NCBI GenBank assembly: GCA_030145195.1
Contig: JAQYVY010000024.1
Span: forward strand, 1 to 55,286
Direction of reading: 5' to 3'
Length of the DNA stretch: 55,286 nucleotides
Source: Desulfuromonadales bacterium
Lineage (GTDB): Bacteria > Desulfobacterota > Desulfuromonadia > Desulfuromonadales > BM103
The position numbers were made by a program, and so were the translations under genes. Position 1 is the stretch's first letter. Each line of letters opens with the position of its first letter. The notes beneath the pieces were generated by a model. It saw only the letters and a list, made by a program, of their open reading frames with translations, had not been told where the DNA came from and made no database searches. Positions 33,403 through 43,361 of the stretch are shown here, piece after piece.

Positions 33403-34326
33403 TTAACACCCCGATTTTCGCCAGGGCGGCAAGCCCAGTTCTTGCTGCAGTTTCAGCACGGCCAGCTCCTTGGCCTTGGCCTCAATGTCAATGGTGGCGT
33501 TGAGCGACAGCCATTCTGTTGGAAAATCTTCGAGTGCAATAAAATCAGCATGTGGTCTCGGTTTCCCTTGCCAGCCGTATTTTGGTGACGAAAGATGCAA
33601 GAGGGGTTCACGGCCAACTTTTCGCCACACTTCCAGGCAGGCATCGGTCGCTTCTGCGATTGTCAGGCCATCGGGATTGCAGCGATGGTGATGGACATCG
33701 TAGACCAAAGGGATCGAGAGCTGCTCGCAGACCGGTAAAAGATCACTGACCGTGTAACTGTGATCATCGTTTTCCAAGGTCAGGCGACTGCGGATCGGCT
33801 CGGGTAGTTTAGAAATTTGCGCCACCAGTCTTTGCAGCGCGCTAGGTTTGTCGCCATAGACTCCGCCGCCATGAATGTTAATCACATCGGCGCCGATTAA
33901 ATCGGCCAGCATCGTCTGGTAGTTGAGCTCCTGAAGAGAAGCCGCGGTCACTTCCGCGCGAGGGCTGGAGAGGAGTGTGAACTGATCAGGGTGAAAGCTG
34001 AGTCGGACGGAATATTTTTCTTTAAGTGTTTTGACCGAGGCCAGGGTTGCTGTGATCTCTTCGTCACCGGGGAGCTCTGCCAAGCGATATCCGACCTCAG
34101 GGTGGGTATATAATGGAAGCAACGGTGAGGAGACGCGGAAAGCGCCAATGCCAAGCTTATGGACTTCCTCGACAGCGGTCGCCAATGAGCGGGCATTGTC
34201 AAGGCAGAGTTCACCAAGGCGTGCCAGTTGCCCCGGGCGATCAAGCTTCTTGAGAACCTTGGCGGTTGCACTTCGGAAACGGATGGGAGATTGATTGAAC
34301 AGGCAACAGAGGCCTAGGCGCAACAT
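33403..34326 (-). CDS. uvsE: UV damage endonuclease UvsE/UVDE
   Basis: 307 residues with the UVDE TIM-barrel pattern: LRLGLCCLF at the N-terminus, RVSSPLLPLYTHPEVGY, RLSFHPDQFTLLSSP, INIHGGGVYGDK, RLTLENDDHSYT, VYDVHHHRCNP and HLSSPKYGW. These hold the His/Glu/Asp metal ligands. The enzyme nicks DNA 5' of UV photoproducts, starting alternative excision repair. The ATG at 34326 has an AAGGGA site. Length is normal. Confidence 0.93.
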   Translation of the reverse strand: MLRLGLCCLFNQSPIRFRSATAKVLKKLDRPGQLARLGELCLDNARSLATAVEEVHKLGIGAFRVSSPLLPLYTHPEVGYRLAELPGDEEITATLASVKTLKEKYSVRLSFHPDQFTLLSSPRAEVTAASLQELNYQTMLADLIGADVINIHGGGVYGDKPSALQRLVAQISKLPEPIRSRLTLENDDHSYTVSDLLPVCEQLSIPLVYDVHHHRCNPDGLTIAEATDACLEVWRKVGREPLLHLSSPKYGWQGKPRPHADFIALEDFPTEWLSLNATIDIEAKAKELAVLKLQQELGLPPWRKSGC

Positions 34327-34503
34327 CGTGAGTCCCTTAGAACCGATTTGAGTTCGGCGTTTAGCAAGTTTATAATTTGTCTTGTGATAAGCTGTTTACC
34401 AGTTTAACAAAACTCCACTTTTATTGTCAGAGCTCTTTGGGGAAATTTCTCCTTCTGACAGAGTCATCATTGGGAATACGCTAGTATGAGCACGGGAAAA
34501 GGT

Positions 34504-36003
34504 ATGAAATCAATCTTTGTCGCTGGAGCAACAGGTTATATTGGTGCCCGGCTTGTGCCCCTTCTACTCGATGCTGGTTATCATGTTCGAGCGCTTGCCC
34601 GTGCTCCGGAAAAATTAAGAAATCGCCCCTGGGCAAAGCATTCGAATCTGGAAATCGTCAAGGGCGATGTTCTTGACCAGAGCTCGCTGCAGCAGGCCCT
34701 CAGTCAATGCAGTGCCGCTTATTACCTGGTGCACTCGATGAATCCGGATGTTGGCGATTTTGCCGCCACTGATCGTCAAGCCGCACGTAATATGGCGGAT
34801 GCCGCCGCAGCGGAAAATTTGCAACAGATTGTTTATTTGAGTGGTTTAGGTGACGAACAGGGCCCGCTCAGTCACCATTTGCAGTCAAGAACCGAAGTCG
34901 GCTCGATTTTGCGTCGGGGGCCTGTACCTGTGACCATTTTGCGTGCAGCCATGATCATTGGCTCTGGGAGCGCCTCTTTTGAAATCTTGCGTTACCTGGT
35001 GGATCGTCTGCCGGTGATGATCACACCGCGCTGGGTTGACACTCCCTGTCAGCCGATCGGGGTCAGGAATGTTTTGCACTATTTGGTCGGTTGCATTGAG
35101 GAGCCGAAAACCATTGGCGGCACCTTTGATATCGGCCAACCTGAGGTCACCAACTATCGCGCGCTTATGGAGACCTATGCCGAAGAAGCTGGCTTGCCGC
35201 GCCGATGGATTCTGCCCGTTCCGGTCCTGACACCACGGCTCAGCTCCTATTGGATTCACCTGGTGACTCCAGTTCCGGCTTCGATTGCCCGGCCCTTGGC
35301 CGAGGGCTTAAGCAACCCGGTGGTTTGCCAGGAAAACCGGATTGTTGATCTCTTACCGCAAGAGCTTTTCGATGCCCGCAAGGCCATTCGTCTAGCGCTG
35401 GATCGAATCAAGCAACAACAGGTAGAAACCTCCTGGATTGATTCGGGAGAAATCAATCCTGCCGAGTGGAGCGTCCCGGGAGACCCCTGCTGGGCAGGCG
35501 GGAGCCTCTATGATGATTCGAGAAGGATTATTCTGGATGCGCCCCCTGAAGAGATTTGGCCCGCTGTCAGTTCGATCGGTGGTGAAACCGGCTACTACTA
35601 CGCTGACTGGCTTTGGCGTCTTCGGGGTGTTCTGGATCGTCTCGGTGGCGGAGTTGGTTTAAGCCGGGGACGACGCCACCCCACGGAAATCTACCCCGGA
35701 GATGCCATTGATTTCTGGCGGGTGATTGACGTGCAAAAGCCTGACCACCTGTTGCTTACCGCTGAAATGAAGTTGCCTGGGGAAGCGGTGCTGTCTTTCC
35801 GGCTGAAGCGGGTGGAAGGCGGCCGGACAGAGCTCCAGCAGATTGCCCGTTTCCTGCCACGGGGCCTGTTCGGGATCCTCTACTGGTATACGGTCATGCC
35901 CTTTCATCATTATGTCTTTAAAGGGATGCTAAATGGCCTGGCCAAGGCCTCCGGGAAAGCTGTCCTGCGCGGTCCGGAACGATTCAAGCCAGATTCTGAT
36001 TAA
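34504..36003 (+). CDS. NAD(P)-binding SDR-like protein fused to DUF2867/SRPBCC domain
   Basis: About 499 residues. The N-terminal half is an atypical short-chain dehydrogenase of the YbjT/NmrA kind (VAGATGYIGARL Rossmann motif, VKGDVLD, then VYLSGLG in place of a full YxxxK site). From about residue 310 a DUF2867-type SRPBCC domain follows (GSLYDDSRRIILDAPPEEIW, then WWRL-like DWLWRLRGVLDRLGGG and AEMKLPGEAVLSF). This two-domain arrangement is known in proteobacteria, and the substrate is not. Start: the ATG at 34504 gives the usual MKSIFVAGATG opening. The one at 34486 is an alternative. Confidence 0.8.
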   Translation: MKSIFVAGATGYIGARLVPLLLDAGYHVRALARAPEKLRNRPWAKHSNLEIVKGDVLDQSSLQQALSQCSAAYYLVHSMNPDVGDFAATDRQAARNMADAAAAENLQQIVYLSGLGDEQGPLSHHLQSRTEVGSILRRGPVPVTILRAAMIIGSGSASFEILRYLVDRLPVMITPRWVDTPCQPIGVRNVLHYLVGCIEEPKTIGGTFDIGQPEVTNYRALMETYAEEAGLPRRWILPVPVLTPRLSSYWIHLVTPVPASIARPLAEGLSNPVVCQENRIVDLLPQELFDARKAIRLALDRIKQQQVETSWIDSGEINPAEWSVPGDPCWAGGSLYDDSRRIILDAPPEEIWPAVSSIGGETGYYYADWLWRLRGVLDRLGGGVGLSRGRRHPTEIYPGDAIDFWRVIDVQKPDHLLLTAEMKLPGEAVLSFRLKRVEGGRTELQQIARFLPRGLFGILYWYTVMPFHHYVFKGMLNGLAKASGKAVLRGPERFKPDSD

Positions 36004-36027
36004 TTGAATAATTTTAGCGATATGCCT

Positions 36028-36066
36028 GTGGTGACAGCTTCTGCTGCCAGCAGAAGTTGTCACCAC
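36028..36066 (+). terminator. Long hairpin after the SDR gene
   Basis: A stem of about 18 bp from GTGGTGACA (36028-36036) to TGTCACCAC (36058-36066), with an inner CTTCTGCT/AGCAGAAG stem and a 3-nt loop. No T-run, so termination is uncertain. It could stabilise the 3' end. Confidence 0.5.
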
Positions 36067-36124
36067 GGTTAGACCTTCAGGGTGTTTGCACGCCCGGCTC
36101 ACCTGCAGGTTCGCCCCTTTGCGC

Positions 36125-36526
36125 TCAGGACAGCTTTACCTCTGGGCTGCCACTGCCAATCAGATCAAGAAGTTTTTCCACTTTGAAATAAACCAGAAAC
36201 TTAGCTCCTTTGGCTTCGTCTTCCTCCGGGCTCAAGCAGCGCCTGGTCATCTGCTGGATCAGTTTGGCATCGGTGTCTTCTTTAATTTTCTTGAGATAAA
36301 GCCGAAGGCCCTTGTAACCACGTCCTTCTTCAATGAAAAGATAGGCGGCATAGGGGTTTTCCGCGAGGTTGCGGTGAGTAAGACGCTCCCGCATGATAAA
36401 AGCGAGGGTTCCATCCTCCATGACATGAGGCCTCGCGTAGATCGCGGCATCGACTTTGCCGGCGTTATCGGCTGTTGACATCACCCCGGTTCCATTGATC
36501 TGAGAAAAATAATCCTTTAATTGCAT
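36125..36526 (-). CDS. Pyridoxamine 5'-phosphate oxidase-like flavin-binding protein
   Basis: 133 residues of the split-barrel PNPOx-like fold: GTGVMSTADNAGKVDAAIYA at the N-terminus, TLAFIMRERLTHRNLAENPYAAYLF in the middle, KFLVYFKVEKLLDL near the end. Members bind FMN, F420 or haem, so the cofactor here is undecided. The ATG at 36526 is chosen for its AAGGAG site. The frame is open to 36622, but upstream codons have no such site. Confidence 0.78.
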   Translation of the reverse strand: MQLKDYFSQINGTGVMSTADNAGKVDAAIYARPHVMEDGTLAFIMRERLTHRNLAENPYAAYLFIEEGRGYKGLRLYLKKIKEDTDAKLIQQMTRRCLSPEEDEAKGAKFLVYFKVEKLLDLIGSGSPEVKLS

Positions 36527-36711
36527 GCTGATCTCCTTGATTGTTTTGTAATGTCTCATAAGCTTAGCCCAAAAGGGTGAAGGCACAATCATTACCGGAA
36601 GAAAACTTGTGAGATTATTCACCCCTCACGCCCCTTGCATTTGAAAAGGTTTTTGTCAAACTGTAGAGCGACAACGCCCGCTGAAAACGCGTTCAACTCA
36701 GGAGAAAATTT

Positions 36712-37953
36712 ATGTGTCCCATTGCCAGTATGAGTAGAAACACAATCGCGATGGTTCTGGCCGGCGGCAAGGGGGAACGGCTCAGTCCGCTGACTTTGCA
36801 TCGGGCTAAGCCGAGTGTTGCTTTTGGCGGCAAATACAAGATCATTGATTTCGTCCTCTCCAATCTCTTCAATTCTGGGATCAAGAAAGTCTACATCTTG
36901 ACCCAGTACCGGGCCTACTCGCTAAACAAACATCTGCGTGAATCCTGGGGCAAATGGACTGGCTTGGGGGAGTTCTACGTGGGGATATCCCCCGAGACCA
37001 GCAGCGAAAGCGAAGAATGGTTCAAAGGCACAGCAGATGCGATCCTGCAATACCTGCGCTTCGTCGAATCTACACATGCGGATTACGTGGCGATCTTCGG
37101 TGGCGATCACATTTACAAGATGGACGTGACCCAGATGATCAATTTTCATCGCTTGAACCAGGCGGATATTACGATTTCCGCCTTGGAGGTGCCGGTGACA
37201 GAAGCCTGCCGGTTCGGGATATTTTCTGTGGATGAAGAGTCCAGAGTCACCGGCTTTGCCGAAAAACCCGCAGCCCCCGAATGCATTCCGGGGCGCAACA
37301 CCTGTTTCGCCTCCATGGGCAACTACATCTTCCCCACACGTAAATTGATAGAAGTCCTGCAAGAATGCAAAAAGATCCATGCCGATCTGGATTTTGGCAA
37401 ACATGTGATTCCGATGATGCTGGAAAATAACGACCGGGTTTTTGCCTACAATTTTAACGATAACGTGATCCCCGGCATGAAGGCCGAGGAAAAGGGTTAC
37501 TGGCGTGATGTCGGGACTCTCGACTCTTACTACGAGGCGAACATGGATCTCGTCAAGATCTCACCACAGCTGAATCTCTACAACTACAAGTGGCCGATAT
37601 TGACTAACCAGGGCAACCTGCCACCAGCCAAGACCGTTTTTGACAATGATGAGCGGCGCGGCCAGAACCTTGACTCTTATGTTTGTGCCGGCTGCATCAC
37701 CAGCGGCAGCACAGTGCGAGGCTCAATCCTCGGACCACGCTGCAAGATTAACAGCTACAGCTTAGTGGAAGATTCCATCCTGTTCGAAAACGTCACCGTC
37801 GGTCGAAACGTAAAAATTCGCAAGGCAATCATCGACAAAAATGTCGTAATTCCAAATGGCTCGGAGATCGGTTACGATTTGGCGGCGGACCGGAGTAAAG
37901 GCTACACGGTGACTGAATCTGGAATTGTCGTGGTACCTCGTATGAACAAGTAA
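36712..37953 (+). CDS. glgC: Glucose-1-phosphate adenylyltransferase
   Basis: 413 residues. The nucleotidyltransferase domain carries VLAGGKGERLSPLT, SVAFGGKYKIIDF, the WFKGTADAI loop, GDHIYKMD and the GFAEKP motif. The C-terminal left-handed beta-helix has hexapeptide-like repeats (from about residue 300). The enzyme makes ADP-glucose from glucose-1-phosphate and ATP for glycogen synthesis. AGGAG lies 8 nt before the ATG. Other glg genes are not in this window. Confidence 0.95.
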   Translation: MCPIASMSRNTIAMVLAGGKGERLSPLTLHRAKPSVAFGGKYKIIDFVLSNLFNSGIKKVYILTQYRAYSLNKHLRESWGKWTGLGEFYVGISPETSSESEEWFKGTADAILQYLRFVESTHADYVAIFGGDHIYKMDVTQMINFHRLNQADITISALEVPVTEACRFGIFSVDEESRVTGFAEKPAAPECIPGRNTCFASMGNYIFPTRKLIEVLQECKKIHADLDFGKHVIPMMLENNDRVFAYNFNDNVIPGMKAEEKGYWRDVGTLDSYYEANMDLVKISPQLNLYNYKWPILTNQGNLPPAKTVFDNDERRGQNLDSYVCAGCITSGSTVRGSILGPRCKINSYSLVEDSILFENVTVGRNVKIRKAIIDKNVVIPNGSEIGYDLAADRSKGYTVTESGIVVVPRMNK

Positions 37954-38051
37954 TCTGTCAGATGTTCGACTCACAGCGACAGGTGCCCTGAAAGTTAAGC
38001 GGGATTGAAGAGTTCTCAGCGTGCCCAAGACCCGCTGGCAAACAGAAAAGC

Positions 38052-38085
38052 AAAGGGAGCTGCCATTTTTGTGGCAACTCCCTTT
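38052..38085. terminator. Bidirectional terminator between glgC and the CoA-binding gene
   Basis: AAAGGGAG and TGCCA on one side pair with TGGCA and CTCCCTTT on the other with one mismatch, followed by ATTTTA. Confidence 0.75.
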
Positions 38086-38118
38086 ATTTTAAAATCAATC
38101 AGCCAACAGGACTTAAGC

Positions 38119-38523
38119 TCAGTGCTCATGATAACCCAGAACCACCAGAAGACAACTGCCATCGGCGATCAAGTTGATCCCGGCCGCCTCGCAGGTTGCA
38201 ATCGCTTGAGCGCTCTCGGCTCCGGGTTGCATCCAGACATTTTTGATCCCTTTAGCTGCGGCCAGGATAACAACCTTCTCGGTGACTTGAGGCGGCGTGA
38301 TAATTGAAATGCTGGCAACATTCTCCGGCAGGTCGCTGACCGAGGCCGTGCAGGCAAGACTTTCAATCATCGTTTCCACCGGATTCACCGGAAAAACCTG
38401 CCGCTGATTCTGCAGATAGCAGCGTAAAACCTTATTACCATATTTATGTTGTTTGGATGAGGCACCAACAACCCCGAAGGCCTCGGCGTCCAGGAAAGTG
38501 TCAATTTGTTCTGCAATGGTCAT
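38119..38523 (-). CDS. CoA-binding domain protein
   Basis: 134 residues, one Rossmann-like CoA_binding_2 domain (FGVVGASSKQHKYGN, VFPVNPVE, ISIITPPQVTEKVV, VWMQPGAES, ADGSCLLV). Small stand-alone proteins of this type bind CoA and often occur without a known partner. It follows nuoN by 55 bp on the same strand and could be the last cistron of that operon. A terminator lies just downstream. Confidence 0.85.
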   Translation of the reverse strand: MTIAEQIDTFLDAEAFGVVGASSKQHKYGNKVLRCYLQNQRQVFPVNPVETMIESLACTASVSDLPENVASISIITPPQVTEKVVILAAAKGIKNVWMQPGAESAQAIATCEAAGINLIADGSCLLVVLGYHEH

Positions 38524-38578
38524 AGGAAAGATCCTTGTCGCTTAAGGGTTCAGTTCCATTGTAACCCAGATCGGTTTT

Positions 38579-39997
38579 TCAGGTGAGGATCAGGCTGATC
38601 AGGTCAAGCAGAATTCCGGGGAAAAGGCCGAGCAACAGCACTGCGCTGGCACAGACGGTGAGTACGGCATGCTCCATTGCTGAGCCGGGGTGCCAACTTG
38701 AAGTCTCGTTTTGGCTCTGGTAGAGCACCAGAATCACCCGCAGATAGAAGGCAAAGGAAATGAGTGAGGCAAAAATTCCAACCAGCACCAGTCCAGTGAA
38801 ACCCGAATGAAGGGCCGCCTGGAAGATCACCAGCTTAGCCATAAACCCGGCAGTCGCAGGCAAGCCCGCCAGTGAAAGCAAGAACAACGACAAAACGGCA
38901 CAGCGGATCGGGTGACGATAACCAAGCCCGCGCCACTGGTCAAAGTGCATCGGTTCGCCGCGCTCGTCAGCCAGAGAAGCGATGACTGCAAAAGCGCCAA
39001 AGCTGGTAATCACATAGGCGACCAGATAAAAAACGGTGGCGACATTCCCTTCGGCAGACTGGCAGATCAAACCGACCAGCAGAGTTCCCATGTGAACCAC
39101 TGAAGAGTAGGCCAGCAGGCGTTTCAGGTTCTGCTGGGTGAAGGCACCAAAGGCCCCGGCCAGCATGGTTATCACCGCCATAAACCAGAGCAGGTCTTGC
39201 AGATCGTGCCAGACGGGGCCAGCGACGGCAATCACTCCGACGAGGGCCGCCACCACTGCGCCCTTGGAACCGGTCGCCAGCAGGCCACTGACTGGGGCAG
39301 GCGCACCTTGATAAACATCGGCCGTCCAGAGGTGGAAGGGCGCCAAGGAAATTTTGAACCCGATCGCGACCAAAAACATCCCCCAACCGAGAAACCCCCA
39401 GGCCTGCAGTGCGCCCGTCGCGGTGGTGAGACTGGTCAGCGCTTCCGGCAGATGGAGCGAACCAGAGGACGCGTAGATCAAGGCAATACCGAAAGCCATG
39501 AAGCCGGTAGCCACAGCACCCGTCAACAGGTATTTGAGCCCGGCTTCGGCAGCAAATTCGCAACGCCGATTGCAGGCGATCAGGATATAGAAAGCCAGGG
39601 TGAAGGTTTCCAACGCTAAAAACAACCCGAGCAGGTGAGTCGCCGAGGAAAGCAACGCCATCCCAGCGGCCGCGTAGAGAACCAGCGAGACGTATTCACC
39701 GGCCCCGAGCCGCCAGTCGATAACATAGCGGGCCGAGATCATGATTCCGGCCGCTGCCAGCAATGACCATAAAATGGTAAAGAAGCGCGCGTAGCTTGTG
39801 GCGCTGAAGAGCCCACTGATTTCAGTAGCCGGTGGTGGCACCAGGCCCGCGGCCAGCGCGGCCATCAGCGCGACCGTCACGCCACCGGCGAGTAGCGGGC
39901 GGGGCGCCCGATACCAGGCACAAACCATCAACAGTGCCGTCCCGCCGAGCACCAGGATCAGAATCGGAGTCAAAGCCAACAGATCGTTTACACTCAT
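38579..39997 (-). CDS. nuoN: NADH-quinone oxidoreductase subunit N
   Basis: 472 residues, a polytopic antiporter-like proton-pumping subunit. Typical segments are FILIACNRRCEFAAEAGLKYLLTGAV-like in the first half, FKISLAPFHLWTADVYQGAPAPVSG, and LKRLLAYSSVVHMG with the conserved helix lysines. It starts at the ATG at 39997, whose ATGA overlaps the nuoM stop, with GGGAGG before it. Last nuo gene of the operon. Confidence 0.95.
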   Translation of the reverse strand: MSVNDLLALTPILILVLGGTALLMVCAWYRAPRPLLAGGVTVALMAALAAGLVPPPATEISGLFSATSYARFFTILWSLLAAAGIMISARYVIDWRLGAGEYVSLVLYAAAGMALLSSATHLLGLFLALETFTLAFYILIACNRRCEFAAEAGLKYLLTGAVATGFMAFGIALIYASSGSLHLPEALTSLTTATGALQAWGFLGWGMFLVAIGFKISLAPFHLWTADVYQGAPAPVSGLLATGSKGAVVAALVGVIAVAGPVWHDLQDLLWFMAVITMLAGAFGAFTQQNLKRLLAYSSVVHMGTLLVGLICQSAEGNVATVFYLVAYVITSFGAFAVIASLADERGEPMHFDQWRGLGYRHPIRCAVLSLFLLSLAGLPATAGFMAKLVIFQAALHSGFTGLVLVGIFASLISFAFYLRVILVLYQSQNETSSWHPGSAMEHAVLTVCASAVLLLGLFPGILLDLISLILT

Positions 39998-41481
39998 GGC
40001 ATGCCTCCCAACAAGAGGGGGGCTACTGTGCCGTGCAGCGGCGCGATGAAGGGTGCCGGGTAGAGACCGAGCCAGACAACCAGGATCGCCATTGGCAGGA
40101 GAATCAGCCATTCACGGGCAGTAAGATCAGGTAGAGTCCGCTTGACCTTCGCCGGACCCCAGATCGTGCCCTGAACCAGGCGCAGCATGTAGGCCGCGGC
40201 AAAGACCACCCCAGCAAAGGCAATCACAGCCCAAACCGGGTGTACCTGGAAGACCCCGAGCAACACCAGGATTTCTCCAGCGAAGTTGGCCAGACCCGGT
40301 AGACCGAGGGAGGCCAGCGAGAAGAGCAGGAACATCGCCGACAAGTAGGGGGCCTGGCCCCAGAGTCCGCCAAGCTCTTGCAGACTGCGGGTGCCGGTCC
40401 GTTCCCGGATCAAAGCGACCAGCACAAACAAAGCGCCGGTGGTCAAACCGTGGGTCACCATCAGCAGAATACTGCCCTCCCAGGCGGTGAGTTGCCAGGC
40501 CGCTAGCCCGAGAACCACCAGGCCGAGATGGGAGATTGATGAATAGGCCAGCAGCCGTTTGATGTCGTCCTCGTTATACGCGCACCAGGCGGCATGAAAG
40601 AGCCCAAACAAAGCCAGCACCGCAAGAATCGGCAGAAAATCGCGGCTCGCATTGGGGAAGAGCGGGAACGCCAGCCGAATCATGCCGTAGATGCCGGTTT
40701 TGATCAGGAGCCCGGTCAGGTCGAGCGAGCCAGCCGCCGGGGCTTCAGTCAAAGCATCGGTCAACCAGGTGTGGAATGGCACCAGCGGTGACTTGACAAT
40801 AAAGGCCGCCATGAACCCGGCAAACAGCCAGACTTCTTGAGTTGAGCTCAGCTTGGTCTGCAGCAAGTCGCCGATGACGAAGGAATAGGTGCCACTCTGG
40901 TCGCCGTGAATCTGGTAGAGAGTGATCATCGCCACCAACATGCAGAGACTGCCAGCCAGAGTATAAAGGAAAAACTTGAGTGCGGCGCGACGGCGATTCT
41001 CTCCGCCCCAGACCGCGATTAGGAAGAACATCGGGATCAGCGCGATCTCCCAGAAGAGGTAAAAGAGAATCAGGTCGTAAGCCAGGAAAATCCCCATCAA
41101 ACCACTTTCGAGCAACAACAGCAGAGCGAAGAAATAGGAGGCCTTCTCCTCAACCCGCCAGGCCAGCAGGATCGCGGCAAGCTGTAAAAAAGCCGTCAGC
41201 AGCACCATCAACAGGGCGATGCCATCCATCGCCAGAACATAGCGGATACCGTAGCGCTCAATCCAGGAGACATCTTCGTAGCGCAGCCAACCGCTGCCGC
41301 CATCGCCATGACAAAAGAACAGATAGAGACTGACGCCGAACACCGCCAAGGAGGTGGCCAGCGCCAACCAGCGGGACTCAACGGTCCGATTGCCGTGCAG
41401 CAGGCAGAGTAACGCCCCAGCGAGCGGCAACATGACCAGCAGGGTCAACCAGGGAAATTGTGGAAGGCTTGCCGCAGTCAT
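39994..41481 (-). CDS. nuoM: NADH-quinone oxidoreductase subunit M
   Basis: 495 residues, antiporter-like proton-pumping subunit of complex I. Motifs include FYLFWEIALIPMFFLIAVWGG (conserved Glu), FKSPLVPFHTWLTDALTEAPAAGS-type loop (here VKSPLVPFHTW) and DIKRLLAYSSISHLG. The ATG at 41481 shares its A with the nuoL stop (TGATG), so translation is coupled. A longer start at 41520 would overlap nuoL coding sequence. Confidence 0.95.
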   Translation of the reverse strand: MTAASLPQFPWLTLLVMLPLAGALLCLLHGNRTVESRWLALATSLAVFGVSLYLFFCHGDGGSGWLRYEDVSWIERYGIRYVLAMDGIALLMVLLTAFLQLAAILLAWRVEEKASYFFALLLLLESGLMGIFLAYDLILFYLFWEIALIPMFFLIAVWGGENRRRAALKFFLYTLAGSLCMLVAMITLYQIHGDQSGTYSFVIGDLLQTKLSSTQEVWLFAGFMAAFIVKSPLVPFHTWLTDALTEAPAAGSLDLTGLLIKTGIYGMIRLAFPLFPNASRDFLPILAVLALFGLFHAAWCAYNEDDIKRLLAYSSISHLGLVVLGLAAWQLTAWEGSILLMVTHGLTTGALFVLVALIRERTGTRSLQELGGLWGQAPYLSAMFLLFSLASLGLPGLANFAGEILVLLGVFQVHPVWAVIAFAGVVFAAAYMLRLVQGTIWGPAKVKRTLPDLTAREWLILLPMAILVVWLGLYPAPFIAPLHGTVAPLLLGGMP

Positions 41482-43361
41482 CAGTGCCCTCCCCCATTCA
41501 CCAGTTTCAAAAGAAACCATCCGAGCATAATCAAAAAGCCCCAGGCAAAAGCCGAAAGATAAGTGGTCAAGCGTCCTGTGGTCAACTGCAACAAGAGTCC
41601 GCTCCAGCGGCCGGAGAGCTTGACCAACCCTTCCAGGGTGCCGTCGAACAGGGTGCGGTCACAACCGGCCGAGCAAAAACGGCCCATGGCGGCAAAGGGA
41701 CGGACCAATAAGCGGTCCACGACCGCATCGGCCTGCCATCCGGCCAGCAGGAAGCGACTGACAGAATTGTCTAAGGGCTCGCGATAGGACCGGTAGCGCA
41801 GATGCGCCAGCAGCCAGCCAACGGCCACGATCCCGGTGGCCAGCGCAATCAACAACCATTCAAGGTCGTGGCTGGCAGTCACCTGCCGCCCGGCCAGTTT
41901 CCCATACCATTGATGCAGGCTCTCTCCGCCACCGACCATGGCCGGAAGATTAAGCAGACCGCCCGCCAGTCCCAGCACCGCCAGTGGCCAGAGAGGCCAG
42001 CGCATCAGCGCGGGAACGGCGTGTGGCTGACCTTCGCCGCGCGGTTCTCCAGCAAACACCAGGTAAACCAGGCGGAAGGTATAAAAAGCTGTCAACAGAG
42101 CGGTAAAGACGCCGATCAGCCAATAGCCTTTATAGAGCAGGGTGCCCTCGGTGAAGAGCGCCAGCAAGATGCCGTCTTTGGAGAAGAACCCTCCGGTCAG
42201 GGGCACTCCGGCCAGGCAGACCGCGGCTGCCAGAAAAATCCAGAACAGTTCTTTCGGACCATTTTTAGCCAAGCCGCCCATGCGAAAGATATCGTTTTCC
42301 TCTCCGGCAAGATGAATCACCCAGCCCGCGGCCATAAAGAGCACCGCCTTGAAGAAGGCGTGGGTCAGCAGATGAAACATGGCGCCACTGACGGTGCCAG
42401 CACCAACCGCCATGAACATATAACCCACTTGGCTCATGGTCGAATAAGCCAGAACGCGCTTGATTTCTCGTTGAGCCAGAGCGCAAGTGGCGGCGTAGAG
42501 CGCGGTGATGGCACCGACGCCAGCAATTGCCGCCATGCCAAAGACCGAAAGCGACACCAGCGGGAAGAGCCGACAGAGCAGGTAGACGCCGGCAGTGACC
42601 ATGGTCGCCGCATGAATCAGGGCCGAGACCGGAGTCGGACCGGCCATGGCATCAGCCAGCCAGGTCATCAACGGTAGCTGCGCTGACTTGCCGCAAGCAC
42701 CGACCAGCAGGAGCAGAGTGAGAACGGTGACAATTCCCGGTGAGATCATCTCTGCCTGGGCATTGATTTCAGTAATCGACAGGGTGCCGGTCAGGGCAAA
42801 CAACCAGAGCAGGGCGATGCCGAGGAAGACGTCACCGACCCGGGTCACCAAAAACGCCTTGGTGCCAGCTTTGGCATTTTCGCGTTTGCGATACCAGAAG
42901 CCGATCAGACCGTAGGAGCACAAGCCGACCCCTTCCCAGCCGAGGAAGAGGATCAACAGGTTGTCGGCCAGGATGATCGCCAACATGGCGAACACAAAAA
43001 GATTGAGCAGGCTGAAGAAACGCGCATAATCAACTTCGTCGCGCATATAGCCGATGGCGTAAAAGTGGATCAGGGTGGCGACCCCGGTGACCATCAGCGT
43101 CATCGGTGCCGAGAGTTTATCGAAGCAGAGCGCGAAGGAGACGTCCACAGAACCACTGGACAGCCAGGTCCCGAGGACAGCTCTGGTGCCTTCACCTTCG
43201 GCGTAGCCCCAGAACAGGATTGTCAGCAAGAACGCCCCGAGCACGCCACAAATCGCTAGCGTCTCCGGAATCAACCGCGGCAGGCGCATGCCGAACAGCA
43301 TGTTGATCACTGCACACGACAGCGGCAGCAAAGGTATGAGAAACAATAGTGTCTGGCTCAT
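41481..43361 (-). CDS. nuoL: NADH-quinone oxidoreductase subunit L
   Basis: 626 residues, the most distal antiporter-like subunit. It has the usual NuoL segments FLGWEGVGLCSYGLIGFWYRK, GKSAQLPLMTWLADAMAGPTPVSALIHAATMVTAGVYLL-like pump core (cut here as GKSAQLPLMTW and PTPVSALIHAATMV) and the long C-terminal lateral helix region. Its start overlaps the nuoK stop by 4 bp. Confidence 0.96.
   Translation of the reverse strand: MSQTLLFLIPLLPLSCAVINMLFGMRLPRLIPETLAICGVLGAFLLTILFWGYAEGEGTRAVLGTWLSSGSVDVSFALCFDKLSAPMTLMVTGVATLIHFYAIGYMRDEVDYARFFSLLNLFVFAMLAIILADNLLILFLGWEGVGLCSYGLIGFWYRKRENAKAGTKAFLVTRVGDVFLGIALLWLFALTGTLSITEINAQAEMISPGIVTVLTLLLLVGACGKSAQLPLMTWLADAMAGPTPVSALIHAATMVTAGVYLLCRLFPLVSLSVFGMAAIAGVGAITALYAATCALAQREIKRVLAYSTMSQVGYMFMAVGAGTVSGAMFHLLTHAFFKAVLFMAAGWVIHLAGEENDIFRMGGLAKNGPKELFWIFLAAAVCLAGVPLTGGFFSKDGILLALFTEGTLLYKGYWLIGVFTALLTAFYTFRLVYLVFAGEPRGEGQPHAVPALMRWPLWPLAVLGLAGGLLNLPAMVGGGESLHQWYGKLAGRQVTASHDLEWLLIALATGIVAVGWLLAHLRYRSYREPLDNSVSRFLLAGWQADAVVDRLLVRPFAAMGRFCSAGCDRTLFDGTLEGLVKLSGRWSGLLLQLTTGRLTTYLSAFAWGFLIMLGWFLLKLVNGGGH

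Noticed and set aside
41802-42677. 291-codon frame antisense to nuoL
   Set aside because: Gln/His-rich translation typical of the reverse of a hydrophobic membrane gene.
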